A stretch of 7,786 nt of DNA, taken from contig NHET02000012.1 in NCBI GenBank assembly GCA_002170355.2, forward strand, positions 13,024 through 20,809. The letters run 5' to 3'. Shown in pieces: positions 1 through 6,129 of this stretch (position 1 is the stretch's first letter; every line of letters starts with the position of its first letter). Below the pieces are notes generated by a model that had not been told where the DNA came from, ran no database searches, and was given only the letters and a program-made list of their open reading frames with translations. This DNA is from Gammaproteobacteria bacterium TMED92 (GTDB lineage Bacteria > Pseudomonadota > Gammaproteobacteria > Pseudomonadales > Azotimanducaceae). Position numbers and translations under genes: made by a program.

Positions 1-804
1 CTAACTCGTCGGTTCGTTAAACATAGACGTACGGCCCGCATCCACCACCAAGTCATGACAACTGACAAAACGTCCTGAGTCGCCAGCCAAATACAATGCG
101 GCTTCCGCGATATCTTCGGCCAGACCGGTTTTACCCAGCGGTACTGAACGCGCTAGATTTTTTTGCAGCTTCGCCATTTTGCGAGCGTTGTCGTCGTCAC
201 TCAGGGTATTGGCTCGGCCTGAGCCGCCCCAGAAAATCGGCGTGGCAATAGCGCCCGGTGATATGGAGTTAACGCGTATATTGTGCGGCCCCAATTCAAT
301 TCCTGACATTTTAGTGAAGTGGGTGACAGCGGCTTTTAGTGCTGAATAGAGCGGGTCGCCTTGCCGATAGCGCAATCCAGCAATGCTTGAATTGTTGATG
401 ATGCAGCCGCCGCCCGCGGATTTCATGGGTTCGATTGCATAACGAGTTCCAAGAATGACACTAGACAGCAGCAGGTGCACGCCGTAATCAATATGTTCTT
501 GGGTGAGTTGCTCCAATGGCGCGCCGACTGGACCGCCAGCGTTGTTAAAGAGTATGTCTAGGGTCTGATGTTGGTCCAGCGTGAAGTCGATCGCTTTAGC
601 GATTTCCGACTCTTCAGTGACGTTTGACTCGCAGAAGCTCACTGCCGGGCCGAGGCTCTCAGCCAGCGCGCTGCCTTTGGCCACCGAGCGACCGCTGATG
701 ACAACTTTTGCGCCCTCGGCTGCAAACAATTGCGCTGTAGCTGCGCCAATACCGCTGGTACCCCCGGTGATTAACGCCACTTTTCCTGCTAAACGTTCCG
801 ACAT
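1..804 (-). CDS. Short-chain dehydrogenase/reductase (classical SDR), complete
   Basis: A 267-residue protein, the usual length for a classical SDR; it should catalyse NAD(P)(H)-dependent alcohol/ketone interconversion in the cytoplasm. Visible in sequence: the Rossmann glycine motif TGGTSGIG at residues 13-20, NNAG at 87-90, and the catalytic triad Ser140, Tyr153, Lys157 with the typical 13-residue Ser-Tyr spacing and YxxxK motif. The conserved region after the active site (NSISPGAIATP, 179-189) and the C-terminal part near LVVDAG are intact. The second beta strand ends in SGR with Arg39 and no acidic residue, which leans towards NADP(H); that is an inference. No signal peptide or membrane segment is seen. 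The ATG at 802-804 has a strong Shine-Dalgarno site (AAAGGGGG on the minus strand) a few bases upstream. The gene is divergent from the symporter. The substrate cannot be assigned; steroid, fatty-acyl and sugar SDRs all look like this. Confidence 0.93.
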   Translation of the reverse strand: MSERLAGKVALITGGTSGIGAATAQLFAAEGAKVVISGRSVAKGSALAESLGPAVSFCESNVTEESEIAKAIDFTLDQHQTLDILFNNAGGPVGAPLEQLTQEHIDYGVHLLLSSVILGTRYAIEPMKSAGGGCIINNSSIAGLRYRQGDPLYSALKAAVTHFTKMSGIELGPHNIRVNSISPGAIATPIFWGGSGRANTLSDDDNARKMAKLQKNLARSVPLGKTGLAEDIAEAALYLAGDSGRFVSCHDLVVDAGRTSMFNEPTS

Positions 805-875
805 GCTGTGTTCCCCCTTTGTTGCTATCGGCTTGAGCTATGACCGCAGCACCATACACGAGGTCAAGGATTTCT

Positions 876-887
876 GCCCAATTGGGC
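876..887. promoter_or_regulatory. Perfect 12-base palindrome, possible operator
   Basis: GCCCAATTGGGC is identical on both strands. It lies about 70 bases upstream of the SDR start and just upstream of the TTGACC box at 862-867 (minus strand), a position that would suit a regulator of the SDR or of both divergent genes. No regulator gene is in the window, and a 12-base palindrome can occur by chance, so the operator role is inference. Confidence 0.3.
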
Positions 888-1017
888 CGACGCGGCTTTA
901 GCGTATGTAAGGTTGCTCTAGTCGGCTGCGAGGTGCACCCTGTGGCACTGCAGACTGCTGGCTCTCGAGGCTAGTATTGAATTGCGATCACTGAGCGTCG
1001 CGCATCGTCCAGGACAA

Positions 1018-1028
1018 GGGGAGGAGGT
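1018..1028 (+). promoter_or_regulatory. Strong ribosome binding site deciding the TTG start of the symporter
   Basis: GGGGAGGAGGT is close to the full anti-Shine-Dalgarno complement and ends 3 to 4 bases before the TTG at 1032. The next in-frame ATG is more than 80 codons downstream, inside the conserved GPH motifs, so the TTG start is needed to keep the first membrane segments. Confidence 0.8.
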
Positions 1029-1031
1029 CAA

Positions 1032-2447
1032 TTGAGTACCACAAAGGTGAGTCTCGGGAACAAGCTGGCGTATGGGTTTGGATCCATTGCCTTTGGCGTC
1101 AAAAATAACGGCTTCGACTATTTCTTATTGTTCTTCTATAGCCAGGTTTTAGGTGTCAGTGCATCGCTCGTCAGTGCTGCGTTAGCCATAGCCTTAGTGT
1201 TCGATGCAATCAGTGATCCGCTCATAGGATACTTTTCGGACAATACCCGCACGCGTTGGGGGCGTCGTCATCCTTATATGTACGGTGCTGCCGTACCGGT
1301 AACGCTCTGTTATTTCTTTCTGTGGAATCCACCCGCAGGACTCAGTGGGGATGAGTTATTCCCCTTCTTGGTGGCGATTGCTATTTTGGTACGCACCTTA
1401 ATCACAGTCTACGAGATTCCTAGTTCGGCGTTGGCGGCAGAGATAACCAACGACTACGATGAGCGGACCTCGCTGCTCAGTTATCGATATTTTTTCGGTT
1501 GGTCTGGCGGCACGCTAATGGCCACCGTAGCGACCCTGGTATTATTGGTGCCAACCGCAGAAGTTAGTGATGGCATGTTTAATATAGCGGGCTATCACCA
1601 AATGGGTTTCGTTGCAGCGGCCTTTATTTTTGTGGCCATTATGACCTCGGCGTTAGGAACTCACGGACTGATTCCACATTTACAAGCACCGCCGCCTAAA
1701 CGGGTGCTATCTATCGGCACCATTTACAAAGAAATATTCGACACGTTAGCGACTCGATCGTTTGCGGCATTGTTTTCCTCTGCCATGTTTGGTGCGGTTG
1801 CGACTGGCGTGGTTGCATCGTTAGCGTATTTGTTCTACACCTTCATGTGGAGTTTCTCGGCGCAGCAAATCGGTTTGATTTCCGCCAGTGTGGTGATCTC
1901 TGCTGTGTTGGCACTTTTTATATCACCGCTCATTTCCAAAACGCTAGGCAAAAAGCGTGGTGCTATTGCGGTAGGAGTGCTGGCGTTTACGGTAAACCCG
2001 GCACCGGTTGTGTTGCGGCTATTGGATCTAATGCCCGCTAACGGCGATCCGATCCTGTTCCCGCTGTATCTAGGGATCATAGTAATTGATGTTGCTTTGA
2101 TCATTGTTTACCAAACTCTTGGCTCCTCGATGATTGCCGATCTGGTAGAAGATGCGGAGGTTCGGACCAATAAACGTAGCGAAGGTGTATTTTTTGCGTC
2201 AGTAACGTTTATTCGCAAAACAACCCAAGGCATTGGCGTGGTTGCCGCGGGACTATTGATCAGTTTCAGTGGATTCCCTGAAGGCGCAACGCCAGACCAG
2301 GTGCCCATGTCTGTTGTACATGATCTAGCAACGTTGTATGTGCCGGTTGTAGTGCTGTTGTGGTCGCTCATGATTTTGTGCGTTTGCATGTACCAGGTCG
2401 ACCGCGCAAAGCATGAAGAAAATCTACAAACCTTAGGACGGGATTGA
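1032..2447 (+). CDS. GPH-family (MFS_2) cation:solute symporter
   Basis: A 471-residue integral inner-membrane protein of about twelve hydrophobic segments, typical in length for the glycoside-pentoside-hexuronide:cation symporter family within the MFS. Family signatures are clear: DAISDPLIGYFSD at 58-70, TRWGRRHPYM at 74-83 in the first cytoplasmic loop, and YEIPSSALAAEIT followed by DYDERTSLLSYR at 127-152. In the second half, MIADLVEDAEVRT leads into RSEGVFF (about 367-387). The acidic residues of the DAISD motif (Asp58, Asp62) match the cation-binding region known in MelB. The characterised members move sugars, but many marine and sphingomonad homologues sit in unrelated catabolic loci, so the solute is unknown. 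Translation starts at TTG 1032 behind a strong ribosome binding site. It is the first gene of a plus-strand run with the GFA protein and the copper/haem protein, though the 153-base gap to the next gene leaves co-transcription uncertain. Confidence 0.9.
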   Translation: MSTTKVSLGNKLAYGFGSIAFGVKNNGFDYFLLFFYSQVLGVSASLVSAALAIALVFDAISDPLIGYFSDNTRTRWGRRHPYMYGAAVPVTLCYFFLWNPPAGLSGDELFPFLVAIAILVRTLITVYEIPSSALAAEITNDYDERTSLLSYRYFFGWSGGTLMATVATLVLLVPTAEVSDGMFNIAGYHQMGFVAAAFIFVAIMTSALGTHGLIPHLQAPPPKRVLSIGTIYKEIFDTLATRSFAALFSSAMFGAVATGVVASLAYLFYTFMWSFSAQQIGLISASVVISAVLALFISPLISKTLGKKRGAIAVGVLAFTVNPAPVVLRLLDLMPANGDPILFPLYLGIIVIDVALIIVYQTLGSSMIADLVEDAEVRTNKRSEGVFFASVTFIRKTTQGIGVVAAGLLISFSGFPEGATPDQVPMSVVHDLATLYVPVVVLLWSLMILCVCMYQVDRAKHEENLQTLGRD

Positions 2448-2466
2448 GCGCGCGCTCACTTGAGCG
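2445..2466 (+). terminator. Inverted-repeat cluster at the symporter stop codon, possible weak terminator or attenuator
   Basis: TGAGCGCGCGCTCA (2445-2458) is a perfect palindrome whose first three bases are the symporter stop codon. TGAGCG recurs at 2461-2466, so CGCTCA at 2453-2458 can pair with either copy; the downstream pairing gives CGCTC/GAGCG with an ACTT loop. No U-tract follows, so an intrinsic terminator is not well supported. It could instead stabilise the 3' end of the mRNA. Confidence 0.35.
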
Positions 2467-2504
2467 GGCGAGTAGTGCTTTGTCTCAGTGGGTTGCTTTG
2501 GCCT

Positions 2505-2540
2505 TTTGTCGGACAAACGCTGCCAGTCGTCAGGCAAACG
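2505..2540. repeat. Short inverted and direct repeats upstream of the GFA gene
   Basis: TTTGTC-G-GACAAA (2505-2517) is an inverted repeat with a one-base centre. GTCGGACAAACG (2508-2519) and GTCAGGCAAACG (2529-2540) match at 10 of 12 positions and start 21 bases apart, close to two helical turns. This arrangement, 60 to 95 bases before the GFA start, could be a pair of regulator half-sites; no known operator was recognised. Confidence 0.3.
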
Positions 2541-2600
2541 TGCGTTCTCTAGTTCGTTTATCGCAGCTTAAGTCGTGTTTTATGGCAAAGGACAAAAGCG

Positions 2601-3032
2601 ATGAATAATACCAAGACGTACTCCGGCGGTTGTCTCTGCGGAGCGGTGACCTTTATTGCTGAGGACGTTAGCGTTGATGTGCACGCCTGCCACTGCAAAA
2701 CCTGTAGAAACTGGAGCGGTGGGTCGATGTTGGCGGCAAGTGCCGCGACGGTAGAGTTCTCTGGCGAGGCCAATATAGCGCGTTACGATTCCTCTGCGTG
2801 GGCACAACGGGGCTTCTGTCGTCTCTGCGGTAGTAGTTTATTTTTTCAACTGCATGGCGCTGACCACTTCGTAATGTGTCTAGGGGCCTTCGATGATTCG
2901 GCAGATTTCAATCTTAGCGGCGAGATATTTGTTGACGAAAAGCCGCGAGGCTACGATTTCCAGGGTGATCATTCGCGACTAACAGGGCCAGAATTCCTTG
3001 CCTCTATTGGTGCCGGTGACCCAGACGGATGA
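2601..3032 (+). CDS. GFA / CENP-V family zinc-binding protein
   Basis: A 143-residue cytoplasmic protein matching the GFA fold (named after glutathione-dependent formaldehyde-activating enzyme). The zinc cysteines are all present: Cys11 and Cys13 in GGCLCGAVTF, Cys30, Cys32 and Cys35 in ACHCKTCRNWSGG, and Cys73 and Cys76 in FCRLCGSSLFF. In Gfa the cysteines form a structural and a catalytic zinc site. Most bacterial family members are uncharacterised, and the formaldehyde-glutathione activity should not be assumed; small thiol-adduct or aldehyde chemistry is a reasonable guess. The ATG start has AAAGGA at 2588-2593 with 7-base spacing. The gene lies 153 bases after the symporter and 76 bases before the copper/haem protein on the same strand. 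Length is normal and no defect is seen. Confidence 0.9.
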   Translation: MNNTKTYSGGCLCGAVTFIAEDVSVDVHACHCKTCRNWSGGSMLAASAATVEFSGEANIARYDSSAWAQRGFCRLCGSSLFFQLHGADHFVMCLGAFDDSADFNLSGEIFVDEKPRGYDFQGDHSRLTGPEFLASIGAGDPDG

Positions 3033-3092
3033 ACGTTTGAGGAATCATTATCTTTTTACAAAGAGACATTTTTCGGTAAGCTCAGCGGTTCG

Positions 3093-3100
3093 AAGAGGAG
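3093..3100 (+). promoter_or_regulatory. Ribosome binding site deciding the start at 3109
   Basis: AAGAGGAG ends 8 bases before the ATG at 3109. The reading frame is open back to a TTG at 2998, but that longer start would overlap the GFA gene, lacks a ribosome binding site and would put 37 polar and basic residues ahead of the signal peptide. The 3109 start places the signal peptide at the N terminus. Confidence 0.85.
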
Positions 3101-3108
3101 ATCAGACT

Positions 3109-4866
3109 ATGGATATCAGTGTGGGCTTGCGTGCTATAGGCGCAGGAGTGGCTTTATTTGGCGCGCTTTGCGCAGCGCCAACTGCCGCCTTGAATATTGG
3201 CGATCGTGTAGAAAACTTTCGCTTGATGGACCATACCAGTGGGTCGACGGAGCTCTACTACTACAGTGACGTAAAAGCGGTTGTGTTGATGGCTCACAAC
3301 AGCAGTTGCGAGCAGGTGGCGGCAAGCGCACAGGGTATAACCCAAATGCGTGATCAACATGCTAGCGACGAGCTCAAGGTTATGTGGATCAACTCGGATT
3401 TGCGTGACCAGCGTGAGCATGTTGAGGCGTCTGCGGCGAGACTCTCGTTACAAGCGCCGGTGTTATTGGACTCTACACAAATCATTGGCGAGTCGCTGTC
3501 TATGCAGCAAGCTGGCGAAGCGTTGGTGATTGATCCGAAGGGGTGGCGATTGGTTTACCGTGGTGCGGTTGATGGCGCTCGCGACGCCGTGCGGGCGCTG
3601 ACTGGAGACGCAGACGTGGCGATGCCGCAGCAAACTTCAAGTAGTGCAACGGACAGCTGTGCAATCAGTTATCCAGAGTTGGCGAATCGAACCGCCCACG
3701 CCGAAATTTCTTACGCAGATACTATTGCACCCATGCTTGCGGAAAACTGTGTCAGTTGTCATCGCGAAGGGGGCATAGGTCCCTGGGCGATGAGTGATTA
3801 CAACATGGTGCGGGGTTTTGCGCCGATGATTCGCGAAGTAGTGCGCACTCAACGTATGCCGCCTTGGCATGCTGACCCCCACGTTGGTCACTTCACCAAC
3901 AATCGCAGCCTCAGCGACGAGCAGATTAAAACCTTAGTGCACTGGATTGAAGCAGGAGCGCCCAGGGGCGAGGGCGGCGACTTACTCGCGGCGATGCAGC
4001 AGCGGTGGCCCCAATGGTCGATGGGTGAACCTGATGTGATTATTCCGATACCGGCTGAAGATGTGCCAGCTACAGGTGTTGTGGACTACAAATATAAAAT
4101 GGTCGCAAACCCGCTGAATGAAGATGTTTGGGTGAAGGCGACCGAGATAATTCCTGGCGACCGGGCGGTGTTGCATCACGTCATCACCACCTTTGGCGAA
4201 TTAGAAACCAAGGGTCGGCGCGCTGGGCGCTTGAAGCGTGGCGGCGCGGGTAGCTTGGGCGGCTATGTGCCGGGCGATGAAGGCACTCCGTTCCCAGAGC
4301 AGACCGGCGTGTTGCTGCCAGCTGGCTCGACCATCGAGTTTCAAATGCACTACACCACAGCGGGTAAGGCGACGACTGACGCATCGCAAATTGGGTTGTA
4401 TCTGCACAAGGGCAAACCAGATCACGAGTTGCAGTCCATGATTCTGATGAATCCTCGAATCAATATTCCGGCAGGGTCAGACAACCACAGTGATGTCGCT
4501 CAGCGAGTGATTGACAAAGACATTCTTGTTTACAGTTTCTTGCCTCATGCGCATTACCGTGGCAAAGCCTCTGAGTTTGTTGCCCATTATCCAGACGGCG
4601 GTCAAGAAAAACTGTTGTCAGTGCCTCGGTATGACTTTAACTGGCAGACCACCTATGTTCTCGACGAGCCCAAGCGACTGCCAGCGGGCACTCGAATCGT
4701 GCATAGAACCTGGTGGGACAACTCTGCACGTAACCCAGCTAATCCAGACGCGAGCAGAGATGTGCCATGGGGGCAGCAGTCGTTTGACGAGATGCTGTTC
4801 GGTGCGATTCGCTATCGCGAGTTAGGCACAATAATGGATACGGCTCAGGCGGCTGGCGAAGAATAG
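3109..4866 (+). CDS. Exported redoxin - cytochrome c - PHM-like copper monooxygenase fusion
   Basis: A 585-residue protein. Residues 1-27 form a Sec signal peptide with a hydrophobic core and APTAA before LNIGD, so the protein should act in the periplasm or outside. Residues about 29-170 resemble an AhpC/TSA-type redoxin, with one cysteine (Cys67 in NSSCEQV) where relatives have ECP, and no cis-proline (QAGEALVID near 134-142). Residues about 195-300 are a haem c domain: CVSCH at 214-218 and MPPWHAD at 250-256, where Met250 could be the axial ligand. Residues about 310-580 match the type II copper, ascorbate-dependent monooxygenase fold of PHM and dopamine beta-monooxygenase: His356-His357 and His414 fit the CuH site, His480 and His482 (PHAHYRG) and Met562 (SFDEMLFG) fit the CuM site, with spacings like those in PHM. 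Predicted role: oxygen-dependent hydroxylation or a related oxidation, with the haem delivering electrons. Substrate unknown. It is the last gene of the plus-strand run, followed by a hairpin terminator. Confidence 0.85.
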   Translation: MDISVGLRAIGAGVALFGALCAAPTAALNIGDRVENFRLMDHTSGSTELYYYSDVKAVVLMAHNSSCEQVAASAQGITQMRDQHASDELKVMWINSDLRDQREHVEASAARLSLQAPVLLDSTQIIGESLSMQQAGEALVIDPKGWRLVYRGAVDGARDAVRALTGDADVAMPQQTSSSATDSCAISYPELANRTAHAEISYADTIAPMLAENCVSCHREGGIGPWAMSDYNMVRGFAPMIREVVRTQRMPPWHADPHVGHFTNNRSLSDEQIKTLVHWIEAGAPRGEGGDLLAAMQQRWPQWSMGEPDVIIPIPAEDVPATGVVDYKYKMVANPLNEDVWVKATEIIPGDRAVLHHVITTFGELETKGRRAGRLKRGGAGSLGGYVPGDEGTPFPEQTGVLLPAGSTIEFQMHYTTAGKATTDASQIGLYLHKGKPDHELQSMILMNPRINIPAGSDNHSDVAQRVIDKDILVYSFLPHAHYRGKASEFVAHYPDGGQEKLLSVPRYDFNWQTTYVLDEPKRLPAGTRIVHRTWWDNSARNPANPDASRDVPWGQQSFDEMLFGAIRYRELGTIMDTAQAAGEE

Positions 4867-4902
4867 AAAGAACAAGAAGCGAAAAAACAGAGCGTAATCG
4901 AA

Positions 4903-4943
4903 GGGCCAGAGGTAGGCTGTTGCCGTCCTCTGACCCTGATTTT
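4903..4943 (+). terminator. Intrinsic terminator after the copper/haem gene
   Basis: GGGCCAGAGG (4903-4912) pairs with CCTCTGACCC (4927-4936) at nine of ten positions. An inner GGC/GCC stem closes a TGTT loop, and TGATTTTA follows. The site lies between two convergent genes, 36 bases past the stop of the plus-strand gene and just past the end of the minus-strand gene. The U-tract favours the plus strand; on the minus strand a T-run comes only about 17 bases after the stem, so termination there is less certain. Confidence 0.75.
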
Positions 4944-4952
4944 ACTGCATTC

Positions 4953-6005
4953 TTACCAACGCGCTGTCTCGTTTAGCACAAGGTCAGTAGCTTCTTCCAG
5001 GGCGGCTGTGCGCTCGCTCCAATTACCGCCGCCGGTGCCCAATCGAATGGTGTTAACCCCGGCGTCACGAAAGGCGCGCAAACGCTCCCTGACCATGTTT
5101 TCTGTGCCAATGAAGTTAGTCAGCAGCACCATTTCGTCCGGCACTCGGGCAATGGCTTGGTCGCGTTTACCGTCAATCCACAGGCTTTGTACGGCCTTGG
5201 CATCGTCCTCGTAGCCTGCACGGCAGTACGCGTCGTTATAGAAATTTGTTTTAGCCGATCCCATGGCGCCAAGCGTAAAGGCCATGGCTGGTTTACGTTC
5301 CGCCACCAAGCGTTCGACGTCATCGCTGATCTCGAAATAACCACCGGTTTGAATGTCGATGTCCTGCAAGCTGCGGCCGGCGCTGTTGGCGCCGGTCGCT
5401 AGGTCATCCAAAAACACATGGCCTGCCTCAGGCATAAAGCAGGTGCCGAGCCAGCCGTCTGCAACCTCCCCGGTCATTTGCAGGGACTTGGGACCCAGTG
5501 TTGCCAAATATATAGGCAGATTGGGTCGCGGCGGCTGGGACAGGCGAATAGGTTTACCCTCGCCGCCAGGCCGGGGCAACATGTAGTGCTCGCCGTCATA
5601 TTGCAGTTTTTCCCCGGCTAAACCCATGCGCAAGATGTCCACACATTCGCGCAGTCGCGATAGCGGTTTGGCAAATTTAGCGCCGTGTAAGCCTTCCACG
5701 ACCTGCGGCCCGCTGACTCCAAGACCCAGGTTAAAGCGGCCATTAGACACGGTGTCCAGACTTTGAGCGGTCATTGCGATCATTGATGGCACGCGCGAAC
5801 TGATTTGCATAATGCCCGTACCCAGCCGAATGTTGTCAGTCTTTGCCGCTAGGTAGGCCAGCGGGACGATAGCGTCCATACCCCATGCTTCTGCGGACCA
5901 TGCCTCGTGCACACCCATGCGATCTGCGGCCTGGGTGTATTCGACCAGTTGGTCCCATTCTTCGCCGTTGTAGTACGCGGAACCGATTGAAATGGAAATA
6001 CGCAC
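4953..6005 (-). CDS. LLM-class flavin/F420-type oxidoreductase, Rv3520c-like
   Basis: A 350-residue cytoplasmic protein of the luciferase-like monooxygenase TIM-barrel superfamily. Visible blocks: the N-terminal strand RISISIG, HEAWSAEAWGMDAI at 33-46, NIRLGTGIMQISSR at 58-71, SNGRFNLGLGVSGPQVVEG at 87-105, and IYLATLGPKSLQMTGEVADG at 165-184. From memory, the EAWSAEAWG and LGLGVSGPQVVEG blocks are characteristic of the mycobacterial Rv3520c-type group, annotated as F420-dependent; whether this protein uses F420 or FMN cannot be told here. I choose the GTG at 6003-6005 because AGGAGA sits 5 bases upstream and the protein then begins at the first barrel strand; an ATG 20 codons further upstream lacks a site and would add non-conserved residues overlapping the promoter region. 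It is divergent from the small protein/acyl-CoA ligase pair, suggesting a shared pathway. Substrate unknown. Confidence 0.88.
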   Translation of the reverse strand: MRISISIGSAYYNGEEWDQLVEYTQAADRMGVHEAWSAEAWGMDAIVPLAYLAAKTDNIRLGTGIMQISSRVPSMIAMTAQSLDTVSNGRFNLGLGVSGPQVVEGLHGAKFAKPLSRLRECVDILRMGLAGEKLQYDGEHYMLPRPGGEGKPIRLSQPPRPNLPIYLATLGPKSLQMTGEVADGWLGTCFMPEAGHVFLDDLATGANSAGRSLQDIDIQTGGYFEISDDVERLVAERKPAMAFTLGAMGSAKTNFYNDAYCRAGYEDDAKAVQSLWIDGKRDQAIARVPDEMVLLTNFIGTENMVRERLRAFRDAGVNTIRLGTGGGNWSERTAALEEATDLVLNETARW

Positions 6006-6010
6006 AATGC

Positions 6011-6018
6011 TCTCCTTT
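6011..6018 (-). promoter_or_regulatory. Ribosome binding site deciding the GTG start of the LLM gene
   Basis: On the minus strand AAAGGAGA ends 5 bases before GTG 6005. It supports the GTG rather than the in-frame ATG at 6065. Confidence 0.8.
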
Positions 6019-6036
6019 AGCTTAAGCGGATCAGGC

Positions 6037-6065
6037 AAGATCCCGTGGCACAGGCACTTTGTCAA
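6037..6065 (-). promoter_or_regulatory. Possible promoter of the LLM gene
   Basis: A consensus -35 TTGACA lies at 6060-6065 on the minus strand. With a 17-base spacer the -10 would be GATCTT (6037-6042), which matches TATAAT at only 3 of 6 positions. The spacing and distance to the GTG start are suitable, but the weak -10 implies either an activator or a chance -35. Confidence 0.35.
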
Positions 6066-6087
6066 CGGTTGCTAGAGTGCCTAGAAT
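6059..6087 (+). promoter_or_regulatory. Near-consensus sigma70 promoter for the small protein/acyl-CoA ligase pair
   Basis: TTGTCA (6059-6064) and TAGAAT (6082-6087) each match the sigma70 consensus at 5 of 6 positions and are separated by exactly 17 bases. Transcription would start near 6094, giving a leader of about 36 bases before the GTG at 6130. The -35 box overlaps the minus-strand TTGACA. Confidence 0.6.
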
Positions 6088-6116
6088 CCGCTATCGGTTT
6101 TTTAATTTGCTCAGAT

Positions 6117-6124
6117 AGGAGGGG
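6117..6124 (+). promoter_or_regulatory. Ribosome binding site for the GTG start at 6130
   Basis: AGGAGGGG ends 5 bases before GTG 6130. A later in-frame ATG at 6145 has no comparable site, so the GTG start is preferred. Confidence 0.8.
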
Positions 6125-6129
6125 ATCAA

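Larger units (their letters stand above)
805..1031. promoter_or_regulatory. Divergent intergenic region between SDR and symporter
   Basis: This 227-base non-coding stretch must hold the promoters of both flanking genes. On the minus strand there is a TTGACC box (862-867) that could be a -35 for the SDR, but no convincing -10 follows at 16-18 bases. On the plus strand TAGTAT (972-977) resembles a -10 but has no good -35 partner. A perfect palindrome lies at 876-887, listed separately. I see no small ORF with a credible start here. Confidence 0.5.

Noticed and set aside
581..901. Plus-strand ORF antisense to the SDR
   Set aside because: It lies mostly opposite a clear SDR with all family motifs, has no ribosome binding site or recognisable domain, and is a reading-frame shadow.
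949..977. Sigma70 promoter for the symporter with -10 TAGTAT
   Set aside because: The -10-like hexamer is acceptable but the position 17 bases upstream (TGCAGA) is far from TTGACA, so it is not supportable as a called promoter.
1835..2389. Short minus-strand ORFs opposite the symporter
   Set aside because: They are low-complexity mirror frames of a conserved membrane protein, without start signals or family features.
2998..3108. Longer N terminus of the copper/haem protein starting at TTG 2998
   Set aside because: It overlaps the GFA gene by 35 bases, has no ribosome binding site, and would bury the signal peptide behind a polar, basic stretch. ATG 3109 has a good site at 3093-3100.
6006..6065. 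Longer LLM protein starting at ATG 6065
   Set aside because: The extra 20 residues do not look like the family N terminus, no ribosome binding site precedes that ATG, and the stretch overlaps the divergent promoter boxes. GTG 6005 has AGGAGA at the right distance.
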